Assembly: GCF_018437225.1 (NCBI RefSeq)
Contig: NZ_JAAMFI010000001.1
Span: forward strand, 124,001 to 188,000
DNA from: Fructobacillus papyriferae
Lineage (GTDB): Bacteria; Bacillota; Bacilli; Lactobacillales; Lactobacillaceae
Direction of reading: 5' to 3'
DNA length: 64,000 bases
Positions 1-8,655 of the stretch are shown in pieces (within the stretch, counting starts at the first letter, position 1; each line of letters begins with the position of its first letter). The position numbers and the translations under genes are program-made. Below the pieces are notes generated by a model. That model had not been told where the DNA came from, searched no databases, and worked only from the letters and a program-made list of their open reading frames with translations.

Positions 1-16
1 GCGGAAGGATTAATTC

Positions 17-946
17 ATGAAGCAAGTAGACTTAATTAAGTTAGCTTCGCCTGAATGGTCTCCCCTTCTTGAAGAAGCGGGCATTCGCTGCTCGCAGTAC
101 GGCGCTTATTTGGCCTTTTCAGCCGACGGAAAGGGGCAATTTTCGCTCTTTTTCGACGATGATTATCCAGTGATGACCTGGACATTGTCCGTTGATGGGC
201 AAGATAAAGAAGATCTCGAAGTGACGGGTCGCGAATTAACTTTCTTTTTGGAAGCCGGCCGGCATGATTATCAATTGACCCTGAACCAATGGGCAACGGG
301 CCAAGTCGCTTTTTGGCAGACGGGCTTGACCATCATGGAAGCGCGCTACATGGGGGAAGGAGACCTTACGGCTAGCCTGCCAAATGAAAAACAGCAGGCA
401 GCCAACCCTTATTTGACTTTTGTTGGGGATTCGATTGTGGCTGGTGAAGCGATGGCGGGACTTAACCACGATCGCCACCGTCCCACGCAATCCTTTCCGG
501 CATTGGTGGCAAGGGCGCGCAATAAGCCGTTGAATCGCATCGCCTATGGGGGAACCGGCCTGACAACATCAGCGCCGTTCCAAGAGCCAAAGGCCATTGA
601 TGCACTTTGGCGGGTAGGAGAAGATTTACCACGTCGTCGTGTCCAAAGTGATCAAGTCGTCGTGGCCTATGGGTTGAACGACGCCAACTATGGTGCTTCA
701 GAAGACGACTTTGCCTTTGGCTTACGGGTTTATCTACTCGAGTTGGTGAAGCGTTTCCATCAGGCACACTTTTATGTGTTGACGCCATGGAATGGTAAGT
801 TTTCAGCCATTTTTAAGAAAGAAGCCGCGCGTTTTGACTGCTTTACCATCGTTGATACGACGGATTGGGGCATTCAAACCCGGCCGCACCATCCAGGTAT
901 CGAAGATCACGAAAAGATCGCAAAGAAATTAATCAGTATTTTATAG
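17..946 (+). CDS. SGNH/GDSL-family hydrolase (carbohydrate esterase-like)
   Basis: A 309-residue protein of the SGNH/GDSL esterase fold. The nucleophile block FVGDS is at residues 135-139 (Ser139), the oxyanion block GLND at 219-222, and a C-terminal HHPG at 291-294 supplies the His. Residues 1-130 look like a beta-rich accessory domain, as in CE2/CE3-type carbohydrate esterases; there is no signal peptide, so it probably acts in the cytoplasm. The Asp usually three residues before the catalytic His is Arg289, so it may work as a Ser-His dyad or use another acid. It lies 12 nt upstream of an aldo/keto reductase, probably in one operon. The natural substrate is unknown; deacylation of a sugar is an inference. 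Confidence 0.8.
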   Translation: MKQVDLIKLASPEWSPLLEEAGIRCSQYGAYLAFSADGKGQFSLFFDDDYPVMTWTLSVDGQDKEDLEVTGRELTFFLEAGRHDYQLTLNQWATGQVAFWQTGLTIMEARYMGEGDLTASLPNEKQQAANPYLTFVGDSIVAGEAMAGLNHDRHRPTQSFPALVARARNKPLNRIAYGGTGLTTSAPFQEPKAIDALWRVGEDLPRRRVQSDQVVVAYGLNDANYGASEDDFAFGLRVYLLELVKRFHQAHFYVLTPWNGKFSAIFKKEAARFDCFTIVDTTDWGIQTRPHHPGIEDHEKIAKKLISIL

Positions 947-958
947 GAGGAAGTAGAA

Positions 959-1951
959 ATGGTTTACCAAGCAGCAGAAGATCGTTACGAGAAGTTGCCT
1001 TATCGGCGCGTGTCGGACTCCGGTTTGATTGTGCCGGCCGTTTCCTTTGGCCTTTGGCGGAACTTGGGGGACACGATGCCCCTTGAAAACTCGCGTAATG
1101 TCATCTTAAAGGCATTTGATTCCGGAATTTTCTCGTTTGATAATGCTTTTAATTACGGCCCAAACAATGGGACGGCCGAAGAAACCTTCGGACAGGTGTA
1201 CAAGTCCGACTTGAAGCCTTACCGTAACGAATTGGTTATCACGACAAAGGCCGGCTACCACATGTGGCCCGGACCTTTGGGCGAGTTTTCTGGTCGAAAG
1301 ACCTTGATCAATGCCCTGGACACATCTTTAACAAAGATGAACTTGGACTATGTCGACATTTTCTACGCCCACCGTTATGACCCGAACACGAATTTGGAGG
1401 AAACGGCTCGCGCCTTGGATCACTTGGTCAAGCAAGGAAAGGCGCTTTACGTCGGCGTTTCTAACTACACGGCCGAACAAACCAAGGCGATTGCCGAAAT
1501 CTTCAAAGATTTGGGCACGCCCTTCATTGGCAACCAAGTGTCTTATAACATGTTAAACCAGCAGGAAAAGGAATCTGGTTTGCTCGACATTTTGGACGAG
1601 CACCACGCTGGACTCTTTGCCTACGGTCCTTTGGCGGAAGGACTCTTGACCGACCGTTACCTGAAGGGCATTCCGGACAACTTCCCAATCCACAAGACGA
1701 ACGGTTTCCTCTTTGACGACGGTCGTGACGCTTTAGTAAGCAAGTTGAATGCTTTAAATGACATGGCTTCGAACCGAAATCAGACGCTTTCTCAGATGTC
1801 TTTGGCCTGGCTTTTGCAAGATCGGCGTGTGGCTTCCGTTGTTATCGGAACGTCCAACGCGGATCATCTGGCAGATAACCTGGCCTTTACCAAGAATCTC
1901 GACTTTACGGCAGATGAATTGGCGCAGATCGAAAAGATTATTAAGGGTTAA
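959..1951 (+). CDS. Aldo/keto reductase (YghZ/Kv-beta type)
   Basis: A 330-residue NADP-dependent aldo/keto reductase. The catalytic tetrad is visible: Asp61 and Tyr66 (SFDNAFNYG), Lys97 (TTKAGY) and His138 (FYAHRYDP). The MWPGP stretch after the Lys resembles the L-glyceraldehyde-3-phosphate reductase subgroup (YghZ, AKR14), which detoxifies aldehydes. The start has a clear upstream ribosome site (taggagg). It follows the SGNH hydrolase closely and ends at a strong terminator. The exact substrate cannot be read from sequence. Confidence 0.88.
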   Translation: MVYQAAEDRYEKLPYRRVSDSGLIVPAVSFGLWRNLGDTMPLENSRNVILKAFDSGIFSFDNAFNYGPNNGTAEETFGQVYKSDLKPYRNELVITTKAGYHMWPGPLGEFSGRKTLINALDTSLTKMNLDYVDIFYAHRYDPNTNLEETARALDHLVKQGKALYVGVSNYTAEQTKAIAEIFKDLGTPFIGNQVSYNMLNQQEKESGLLDILDEHHAGLFAYGPLAEGLLTDRYLKGIPDNFPIHKTNGFLFDDGRDALVSKLNALNDMASNRNQTLSQMSLAWLLQDRRVASVVIGTSNADHLADNLAFTKNLDFTADELAQIEKIIKG

Positions 1952-1965
1952 GCGACTTGCCAAAT

Positions 1966-1995
1966 AAAAAACTGGCCATTTCGGCCAGCTTTTTT
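1966..1995. terminator. Bidirectional rho-independent terminator
   Basis: A run of A, stem ctggcc/ggccag and a T run lie directly after the aldo/keto reductase. The A and T flanks make it usable from both strands, and it overlaps the end of the convergent small gene remnant. Confidence 0.85.
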
Positions 1996-2401
1996 ATTTG
2001 CTTAATGGCGCTAGATTACTGGAAGTGATCAGCGCGTTTGGCGATTCGCCTTTGTCTTGAGTCGGCAAGGGCTGACCAATCTGTTCTCGGGCACGCGCGA
2101 TGACTGTCTCAGCCGCCTGCACCCCAGCTGTTACCCGATAAAAGTCGGCTAAAAAGCCGTGTTCAGATCGAAATTCTGACAAAGAACGTTCGATAACGCC
2201 TCGTTCAGCTGTGGCTTCGATGACCGAGAGGTCAGCAGCCGTTTCAGTTTCTGGTTCAGCAATAATTGCGACGTGAACGTCACTCGTTTTTTAAAGATTT
2301 GTGGTGCTTTTGTCGATTGCCTGCTCTAGATCTTTTTTGCGTGGCCGTACAAAGGCTAAATCGGCGGTTTTCAGATTTTTGGGAACGCGTGTTTTCTTCA
2401 T
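1994..2401 (-). pseudogene. Small hypothetical gene split by an in-frame TAA
   Basis: Reading leftward from an ATG at 2401, with a good ribosome site (aaaggagctaccATG), gives 36 codons starting MKKTRVPKNLK, then TAA at 2291-2293. The same frame then stays open for 98 more codons to a TAA at 1994-1996. The downstream part has ordinary composition (for example RARE, VIARARE) and ends at a terminator. I read it as a roughly 135-codon gene broken by one nonsense mutation in an A-rich stretch. Alternatively the first part is a real 36-residue basic peptide. I do not recognise the family. Confidence 0.45.
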
Positions 2402-2567
2402 GGTAGCTCCTTTGTATGAATAGGATAACAGAGGGGGACGTGACACCGTAACCTTTTTCTTGTGAGCTTTCCTACCGGAACGCATGGCGGGAAATCGGAA
2501 AAACGAGTACAATGAATATTTGTGAGAAAGAGTTGACGAAGGTTAACTTGAAATTGGAGTATCGTAA

Positions 2568-3953
2568 ATGGAAAAGAAATTAACTTGGCGCCAGAATCTA
2601 CTGATGGTGTCCTTGATTTTCGGCATGTTTTTTGGAGCGGGAAACTTAATCTTCCCGGTTCATTTGGGGCAGTTGGCCGGAGCCGCATGGGGGCAGGCCA
2701 CCTTTGGCTTCATCCTGTCAGCGGTTTTGCTGCCATTGTTGGCCCTAGTGGCCTTGGGAGTAACCCGGTCGAGTTCAGTTTTTGATCTAATTAAGCCGCT
2801 TGGTCCAAAAGTTTCAATCATCTTCGTGGTGGTCTTGCATTTTTGCTTGGGACCGCTTGTGGTCGCGCCTCGAACGGCGACGGTGGCTTATTCCTTCTCG
2901 ATCGAGAGTTGGTTGCCAGCCGCCTATCAAGAAATTGGCTTAGTCATCTTTTCATTGATTTATTTTTTCTTAGTTTACTGGGCCTGCCTACGTGCTGACT
3001 CGATTACGTCAGTGATTGGTAAATACCTCAACCCTGCTTTCTTAATTTTGCTTGGCGTGGTCTTCGTTTTGGCCCTCGTTTGGCCAATGGGCGATCTACA
3101 CCAGCACGTGACCTCTGCGTATCAGTCCGCGCCCGTCTTGTCTGCTGCAATTGAGGGTTATAACACAGTCGATGCATTAGCATCGCTTGTTCTTGGTGTC
3201 GCCATCGTGCACGCCATTGAGGGGATGGGCTACCACAAGCCCGCCCACGTGGCTAAAATTATTGTTAAAACCGGAACCTGGGCGTTGATTGGTTTGTCTC
3301 TGGTTTACGTTGGCTTGATTCTGTTGGGTACGACCTCTCTTGGAAAAGAGAACGTTTCGGTCAACGGGGCGATTGCCTTAACGCAAATTATGACCAATTA
3401 CTTCGGTTCCTTTGGCCAGGTTTTCTTGGCCGTCATGGGACCGGTTGCGGTCTTTACCACCGCAATGGGTGAATCATCATCCTTTGCTCATGACTTTCAC
3501 CGGGCCTTTCCAAAGGTGTCTTACGAACGCTGGCTTGGTTTGGCCGTTGTGATTGCCTTCTTGGTGGCCTTGCTTGGTTTGGATAAGATCATCGAATGGG
3601 CGGTGCCGGTTCTTTTGATGATGTATCCCGTGGCCATCGTATTGGTCTTCTTGAACCTGGTTTCACCATGGTTGGGCCGCACCAAGGCGCTCTTCAATTG
3701 GTCGATTGGACTGACCTTGATTGGGTCGATCGGGGATGGCTTGACGCACGTCCCATTTGCCAAGGCGCTTGGTGGTTTTGTCAGCTATACGCAAAATGGT
3801 GTGGCGCACACCGGTTGGTACCAGGCGCATGTCTTTTTGGCTTCCGAAGGCTTCTCCTGGTTGCTCTTTTCTGCCGTTGGTCTGATTATCGGGCTTTTGG
3901 TGCAGTTCATGAGGCAATCGCCATCGGTTGATCAACCACCCTTTGCGGATTAA
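2568..3953 (+). CDS. brnQ: Branched-chain amino acid:cation symporter BrnQ (LIV-II)
   Basis: A 461-residue integral membrane protein with about twelve hydrophobic segments. The first segment carries FGMFFGAGNLIFP (about residues 18-30), the signature of the LIVCS family that brings leucine, isoleucine and valine in with Na+ or H+. Length is typical of the family. The start has tggagtatcgtaaATG upstream. It stands alone, ending at a terminator shared with convergent citI. Substrate is assigned by family only. Confidence 0.92.
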   Translation: MEKKLTWRQNLLMVSLIFGMFFGAGNLIFPVHLGQLAGAAWGQATFGFILSAVLLPLLALVALGVTRSSSVFDLIKPLGPKVSIIFVVVLHFCLGPLVVAPRTATVAYSFSIESWLPAAYQEIGLVIFSLIYFFLVYWACLRADSITSVIGKYLNPAFLILLGVVFVLALVWPMGDLHQHVTSAYQSAPVLSAAIEGYNTVDALASLVLGVAIVHAIEGMGYHKPAHVAKIIVKTGTWALIGLSLVYVGLILLGTTSLGKENVSVNGAIALTQIMTNYFGSFGQVFLAVMGPVAVFTTAMGESSSFAHDFHRAFPKVSYERWLGLAVVIAFLVALLGLDKIIEWAVPVLLMMYPVAIVLVFLNLVSPWLGRTKALFNWSIGLTLIGSIGDGLTHVPFAKALGGFVSYTQNGVAHTGWYQAHVFLASEGFSWLLFSAVGLIIGLLVQFMRQSPSVDQPPFAD

Positions 3954-3962
3954 TCAAAAAAC

Positions 3963-3999
3963 AAAAAAGCGGTCCTTGTTTGAAACAAGGATCGCTTTT
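3963..3999. terminator. Bidirectional terminator between brnQ and citI
   Basis: A-rich run, stem gcggtccttgttt / aaacaaggatcgc (one G-U) and a T run. It sits between two convergent genes and can serve both. Confidence 0.85.
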
Positions 4000-4007
4000 C
4001 GTATGGC

Positions 4008-4958
4008 TTATTTTTCTTCTGCTTCATTCAAAATCCGGTAGGCGAGTGATTCGGACATGATCAAGTCGGTTAGCATATGCCCACGTAATGCCCCGATGGC
4101 TGCCTTTGTTTTGGCCTTTGAACGGACAACACCGATACGCTTTTTCACGCTCATAATCGTGTTCAGTGCCAAGCCAACTGTCTTATCTGTGTCTTCGTTC
4201 AAGAAGTGCCCGTTGATATCGTATGGCCGGCCGTAAATCATTCCGGCCACTTCGCCCAAACGAACGTCTGGGAAGAGACGGTTGAGGTTTTGATTCCAAA
4301 TGGCAATGGATTCCAAGGAAGCGATCGTGCCAAGACCGGTCAACACCGTGTCCATTTTCTTGGCAACATCCATCGTCCGCTTAATGGAGACCGCATCGTA
4401 AAGGCCGTTTCGCACCATGTTATCGGAAAGGTAGAGTGGGGCAGGCAAGGTCAGGAATTCGCCAGCAACCTTCTTGGCTGCATGTTCGACGATGCGAACA
4501 CAACCGGCAGTCGAATTGTACTTCATGTTTTCGCCGATAAATTGAGTGAATTTGACTTGCTCGAGTGGGTTAGTGGTAATGGCGTCGATGACAGAATACA
4601 TCGTTTCACCCCAGCTGACCCCGACGACATGTGGTCCCTTTTCCAAATGGCTAACCACAAAGTTAGCGGAATAATTGGAAAGCAGCTCTTCAGTTGCCGT
4701 TTCCGTGGCGTCATCCTGAATAATGTAGCAGGCGGTTTCTGGGAACTTTTCCTTGAAGATTTGTTCTAACTGCGAGTTGCGGGAAGCAGTGGTGGCCACT
4801 TCAATTTTCACAATTCCCGTCTTAACAGCTTCGTTCAAATATTTGTTAATCAGGTAACGGGAAATATGATATTTTTCAGAAATCTCTCCGAACGCTAACT
4901 TATTCAAGTAGTAATCTTCTGAAATCTGTGCGAGTAGACCTGGATCCGTTGTTGGCAT
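4008..4958 (-). CDS. citI: CitI, SorC-family regulator of the citrate cluster
   Basis: A 316-residue protein with an N-terminal helix-turn-helix (around FGEISEKYHISRYLINKYL) and a SorC-type sugar/acid-binding domain to the end. In Weissella and Leuconostoc, CitI is a citrate-responsive activator that binds AT-rich DNA between itself and citM. The same divergent arrangement is present here. A longer frame begins at a TTG at 4982, but I prefer the ATG at 4958, which follows gagaagaga at a workable distance. The assignment rests on domain type and position. Confidence 0.88.
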   Translation of the reverse strand: MPTTDPGLLAQISEDYYLNKLAFGEISEKYHISRYLINKYLNEAVKTGIVKIEVATTASRNSQLEQIFKEKFPETACYIIQDDATETATEELLSNYSANFVVSHLEKGPHVVGVSWGETMYSVIDAITTNPLEQVKFTQFIGENMKYNSTAGCVRIVEHAAKKVAGEFLTLPAPLYLSDNMVRNGLYDAVSIKRTMDVAKKMDTVLTGLGTIASLESIAIWNQNLNRLFPDVRLGEVAGMIYGRPYDINGHFLNEDTDKTVGLALNTIMSVKKRIGVVRSKAKTKAAIGALRGHMLTDLIMSESLAYRILNEAEEK

Positions 4959-5035
4959 ACAAAAATTTCTCTTCTCTTTCAAATTTTAATCGGTTTCCCC
5001 TAAAATTTGGGTGAGGGACCGAAGCGGTTAAGCTT

Positions 5036-5065
5036 ATTTTACACTATTATTCCTTATTTTTACAA
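5036..5065 (-). promoter_or_regulatory. Predicted citI promoter
   Basis: On the minus strand, TTGTAA (5065-5060), an 18-nt spacer and TAAAAT (5041-5036). It precedes citI by about 80 nt. Confidence 0.5.
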
Positions 5066-5175
5066 AAAATGGCTATAATTTTACTTATTTGTGCTCTTTA
5101 AAAATATTGAACCATTTTAAAAATTGAAAATAAAATAAAAAATCGTGATATTTCAAAAAATATTAACAAATTTTC

Positions 5176-5204
5176 TTTACTTCGGCCAATCGGCGATTTA
5201 AAAT
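5176..5204 (+). promoter_or_regulatory. Predicted citMCDEF promoter
   Basis: TTTACT (5176-5181), exactly 17 nt, then TAAAAT (5199-5204), 41 nt before citM. The -35 is weak and the spacer holds an imperfect dyad (cggccaatcggcg), consistent with a promoter needing an activator such as CitI. Confidence 0.6.
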
Positions 5205-5245
5205 GACTTTATAGAAGTCTACACCATCCACTTTGAGGGGGAAAC

Positions 5246-6400
5246 ATGGCGGATTTAAACGAAGTCAAAGCGTTACACGCAGCCCACACGGGCGTTTTAG
5301 AAGTCCAGGGGACCTTTTCCATTAAGGATCCAGCCGATCTGGCAAAGGCCTACACGCCAGGCGTTGCTGGGTTAGCCAAGGATATTGAAGCGAATCCGAA
5401 AGACCAGGGCAAATACACGGTGTCTGGAAAGTTGATCCCAGTGATTACCGATGGTTCAGCCGTTCTTGGGTTGGGCAACATTGGCCCTGGCGCCGGTTTG
5501 CCAATTGTTGAAGGCAAGGCCTTGATATATAAGTCATTTGCCGGTGTGGATGCCATTCCGATGGCCCTAAAGCAGGAGTCGATCGATGATATCGTGATGA
5601 CGATTAAGACGATGGCGCCATCTTTTGCTGGTATCCATTTGGAAGATATCGCCGCACCGCGGGTTTTTGAGATTGAAAAGCGTCTATCGGACGAGTTGGA
5701 CATTCCAGTTTATCATGACGACCAGACGGGAACCGCCATTGTTGTTTTGGCCGGCTTGATCAATGCAGCCAAGGTTGTCGGCAAGAAGTTGGTTGATTTG
5801 AAGGTCGTCGTTAACGGGATTGGCGCTTCAGGTTTGGCGACTGCCAAATTGCTCTTGCAAGCTGGCATTAAGCAACAAACTTTGGTTGATATTCACGGCG
5901 TTGTTCGAGTTGATGATGACCGTTACAACCATTTTCAAAGGGATCTGGCCGGTCAAGTTAATCAAGAAGAAGGCCAACAGTTAGACGATGTGATCGACGA
6001 GGCGGACGTTTTCATTGGCTTGTCTGACCAAAACGTCCTTTCACAAGAGCAAGTGGCGCGGATGGCCGATCAAGCGATCGTTTTTGCTTTGGCTAATCCG
6101 GTGCCAGAGATCAATCCCGCAGATGCCAAAGAAGCCGGCGCAGCCGTGATTGCGACCGGTTCTTCCCAGTGGGCCAACCAGGTGAATAACATCTTGGTTT
6201 TCCCTGGGTTATTCAAGGGCTTGCTAGTTTCTGGTTTGAAGCATGTTGACCTTTCTTTGCAAATCCAGGTGGCTCAAGGATTGGCGAACTTAGTCGATGA
6301 TCTAAGAGCCGACAAGATCGTACCAGGTGTCTTTGATGATGGCGTGGTCGATGCAGTGGAAAAGGCTGTCGTCGATTATGCAACGAAAGGTCAAAAATGA
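5246..6400 (+). CDS. citM: CitM, malic enzyme-family oxaloacetate decarboxylase
   Basis: A 384-residue malic enzyme-family protein. Visible motifs are Tyr36 (AYTPGV), Lys91 (VEGKA), metal ligands Glu133-Asp134 and Asp159 (HDDQTGTA), and the NAD-binding GIGASG at 191-196. In lactic acid bacteria this member sits in cit operons and decarboxylates the oxaloacetate released by citrate lyase to pyruvate and CO2. It leads the operon with ribosome site gaggggg. Its stop overlaps the citC start (ATGA). Malate oxidation is the alternative activity; context favours oxaloacetate. Confidence 0.9.
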   Translation: MADLNEVKALHAAHTGVLEVQGTFSIKDPADLAKAYTPGVAGLAKDIEANPKDQGKYTVSGKLIPVITDGSAVLGLGNIGPGAGLPIVEGKALIYKSFAGVDAIPMALKQESIDDIVMTIKTMAPSFAGIHLEDIAAPRVFEIEKRLSDELDIPVYHDDQTGTAIVVLAGLINAAKVVGKKLVDLKVVVNGIGASGLATAKLLLQAGIKQQTLVDIHGVVRVDDDRYNHFQRDLAGQVNQEEGQQLDDVIDEADVFIGLSDQNVLSQEQVARMADQAIVFALANPVPEINPADAKEAGAAVIATGSSQWANQVNNILVFPGLFKGLLVSGLKHVDLSLQIQVAQGLANLVDDLRADKIVPGVFDDGVVDAVEKAVVDYATKGQK

Positions 6401-7461
6401 CCGATAAAGTGGCAGAACTTTACCTTTTTAATCCGCGGGTCAAAAAGACTTGGCAAACTTTTTTGACTAAGAAAGGCATTCCCGTTTTTTCCGATCAAGA
6501 AGTTGACCAGATTGACCAAACCATTGGCCTCTTTGATGAAAAAAATCGATTGGTCGGTACCGGCTCAATTGCAGGGGAAACGATCAAATATATCGCAGTC
6601 GAGGATGAACCCAACGGTCCGGCAGGCGCGCGTTTCAATCAACTTGTTTCTTCTTTAGAAGCTAGTCTGGCACAGTCTGGCCATTTTCACCTCTTTGTTT
6701 TTACCAAACCAACTTATGAGCATTCGTTTGCGCACGTTGGCTTCAACACCTTGGCCAAGACAAAGCAGGGGTTGATCTTAGAGAAGGGGACGCCAAACAT
6801 TCAAAGCTTCCGCGAACAGTTACCCAAAAAACCAAATACGGCCAAGCGTGTCGCTGCGGTTGTCTTAAATGCCAATCCCTTTACTAAGGGACACCGGTAT
6901 TTGGTCGAGCAGGCGGCAAAGGAAAATGATTGGGTCTATGTGTTTGTGGTTAACCAAGACGTGTCCCTTTTTACGACAAAGGAACGGCTGGCCTTGGTCG
7001 AAAGGGGACTTTCTGATGTAAAGAACGTTTGCGTGGCAAACGGCGGCGACTACATGGTTTCCTATCTGTCCTTTCCTGCTTATTTTATAAAGGATCACGA
7101 TCGGGCCATTTCTTACCAAACGACCTTAGATGCTGAATTGTTCAAAGAACAGATTGCAGGGCCACTTGGTATTCAGGTGCGCTATGTCGGAACGGAGCCG
7201 GATTCGCCTACGACAAAGCGTTATAACGAGGCTTTGCAGGCAGTATTGCCAAAGGAGGTGCTGGTCAAAGAAGTGCCACGATTGACGCAGGCGGATGGTA
7301 AACAAGCCGTTTCGGCCTCAAGTGTCAGACAGGCAATTAAAGACAATCAATTTTCTTCTATCGTGGCATTAGTGCCGAAAACGACCGCGCATTTTATTAA
7401 CGAACATTGGCAGACCCTTCGGGGCAAAATGATGAAAGGACAAAATCAGCATGCAGATTAA
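6397..7461 (+). CDS. citC: CitC, [citrate (pro-3S)-lyase] ligase
   Basis: A 354-residue acetate:SH-citrate lyase ligase. It uses ATP and acetate to acetylate the thiol of the citrate lyase prosthetic group and so activates the enzyme. The N-terminal part (to about residue 140) looks like a GNAT-type domain. The nucleotidyltransferase motif NANPFTKGH is at 158-166. It overlaps citM by 4 nt and citD by 11 nt, so translation of the three is likely coupled. Confidence 0.93.
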   Translation: MTDKVAELYLFNPRVKKTWQTFLTKKGIPVFSDQEVDQIDQTIGLFDEKNRLVGTGSIAGETIKYIAVEDEPNGPAGARFNQLVSSLEASLAQSGHFHLFVFTKPTYEHSFAHVGFNTLAKTKQGLILEKGTPNIQSFREQLPKKPNTAKRVAAVVLNANPFTKGHRYLVEQAAKENDWVYVFVVNQDVSLFTTKERLALVERGLSDVKNVCVANGGDYMVSYLSFPAYFIKDHDRAISYQTTLDAELFKEQIAGPLGIQVRYVGTEPDSPTTKRYNEALQAVLPKEVLVKEVPRLTQADGKQAVSASSVRQAIKDNQFSSIVALVPKTTAHFINEHWQTLRGKMMKGQNQHAD

Positions 7462-7744
7462 ACAAACGGCCATGGCTGGTACTTTGGAATCGTCTGATAT
7501 CCAAATTATGTTGAGCCAAGGAGAAAAGGGGATCACCTTTGATTTGACCTCCGACGTCAAAAAACAATTTGGCGATGCGATTAAAAAGACGATTCAAGAC
7601 GTTTTGGCGAGTTATCAGATTGATGACGTCATGGTAAAAGTGGTGGATAAGGGCGCTTTGACACCCGTGATTAAGGCGCGGGCAATCACCGTTGTTCAGC
7701 GAGCTATGGATCAAAAAGATCAACCAAATTGGGAGGTGCTTTAA
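7451..7744 (+). CDS. citD: CitD, citrate lyase acyl carrier protein (gamma subunit)
   Basis: A 97-residue acyl carrier subunit, typical in length. The AGTLESSD motif places Ser14 where the phosphoribosyl-dephospho-CoA arm is attached in characterised CitD proteins. The carrier shuttles acetyl and citryl groups between CitF and CitE. The start lies within the end of citC behind gaaaggac. The stop codon overlaps the citE ATG (taATG). Confidence 0.93.
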   Translation: MQIKQTAMAGTLESSDIQIMLSQGEKGITFDLTSDVKKQFGDAIKKTIQDVLASYQIDDVMVKVVDKGALTPVIKARAITVVQRAMDQKDQPNWEVL

Positions 7745-8655
7745 TGGCTTCAGATGAACGGTTGCGGCGAACCATGATGTTTGTTCCTGGTAATAACCCT
7801 GGCTTGATTAAAGACGCTGGAATCTTTGGTGTCGATTCGATCATGTTTGACCTGGAAGATGCCGTCAATATGAATGAAAAGGATGCGGCCCGTTATTTGG
7901 TTTATGAGGCTTTGCAAACCTATGATTACAATGGTGCCGAGTTGGTCGTTCGAATCAACGGTTTGGACACGCCTTTTTATGAAAACGATATTAAGGCCAT
8001 GGTTAAGGCCGGCATCGATGTGATTCGCTTACCTAAAACGGAATCAGCCGACATGATTCATGAATTGGAAAACTTGGTGGAAGAAGCTGAAAAGGAATTC
8101 GGCCGAAAGGTTGGTTCGACGCATTTGATGGCGGCCATTGAATCGGCAATGGGTGTGGTGAACGCTTATCAGATTGCCTCGGCGTCGGATCGCATGATCG
8201 GGATTGCTTTGTCAGCCGAAGACTACACGACCGACATGAAGACGCATCGGTATCCAGATGGACAAGAGCTGCTTTATGCCCGTAACGTGATTTTACATGC
8301 GGCACGTGCCGCAAAGATTGCCGCCTTTGATACGGTCTTTACCGACTTGGATGATGAAGAAGGCCTAGTTCGGGAAACGAAGCTGATCCACCAGCTTGGA
8401 TTTGACGGTAAGTCGATCATCAACCCGCGCCAGGTTGCACCAGTGAACGCCGTCTTCACACCGACCGAAAAGGAGATCTTCAATGCGCAAAACGTCATGG
8501 CAGCCATCGAGGAGGCCAAGAGGAAAGGCTCTGGTGTGATTGCCATGAATGGGCAGATGGTCGACCGTCCCGTTGTGCTGCGAGCCGAGCGCGTGATGAA
8601 GTTAGCCAAGGCCAACAACCTTGTTGATGCGGAGGGGAACTACCTTGAAAAATAA
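7744..8655 (+). CDS. citE: CitE, citrate lyase beta subunit (citryl-ACP lyase)
   Basis: A 303-residue HpcH/HpaI-aldolase family protein that cleaves citryl-ACP to oxaloacetate and acetyl-ACP. Visible are MMFVPGNNP near the start, the FDLEDAV metal-site motif, and a conserved [10 protein letters not shown] region. The frame is open from 7729, but the ATG at 7744 has gggaggtg at ideal distance and overlaps the citD stop, so I start it there. It overlaps citF by 11 nt. Confidence 0.93.
   Translation: MASDERLRRTMMFVPGNNPGLIKDAGIFGVDSIMFDLEDAVNMNEKDAARYLVYEALQTYDYNGAELVVRINGLDTPFYENDIKAMVKAGIDVIRLPKTESADMIHELENLVEEAEKEFGRKVGSTHLMAAIESAMGVVNAYQIASASDRMIGIALSAEDYTTDMKTHRYPDGQELLYARNVILHAARAAKIAAFDTVFTDLDDEEGLVRETKLIHQLGFDGKSIINPRQVAPVNAVFTPTEKEIFNAQNVMAAIEEAKRKGSGVIAMNGQMVDRPVVLRAERVMKLAKANNLVDAEGNYLEK

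Larger units (their letters stand above)
4959..5245. promoter_or_regulatory. AT-rich divergent control region citI/citM
   Basis: A strongly AT-rich stretch between the two divergent units, with long A and T tracts around 5060-5170. CitI operators in relatives lie in this kind of DNA, so this is the likely binding region; the exact sites cannot be read with certainty. Confidence 0.6.

Noticed and set aside
4206-4769. 187-codon plus-strand frame
   Set aside because: Antisense to citI, which has clear domains and context.
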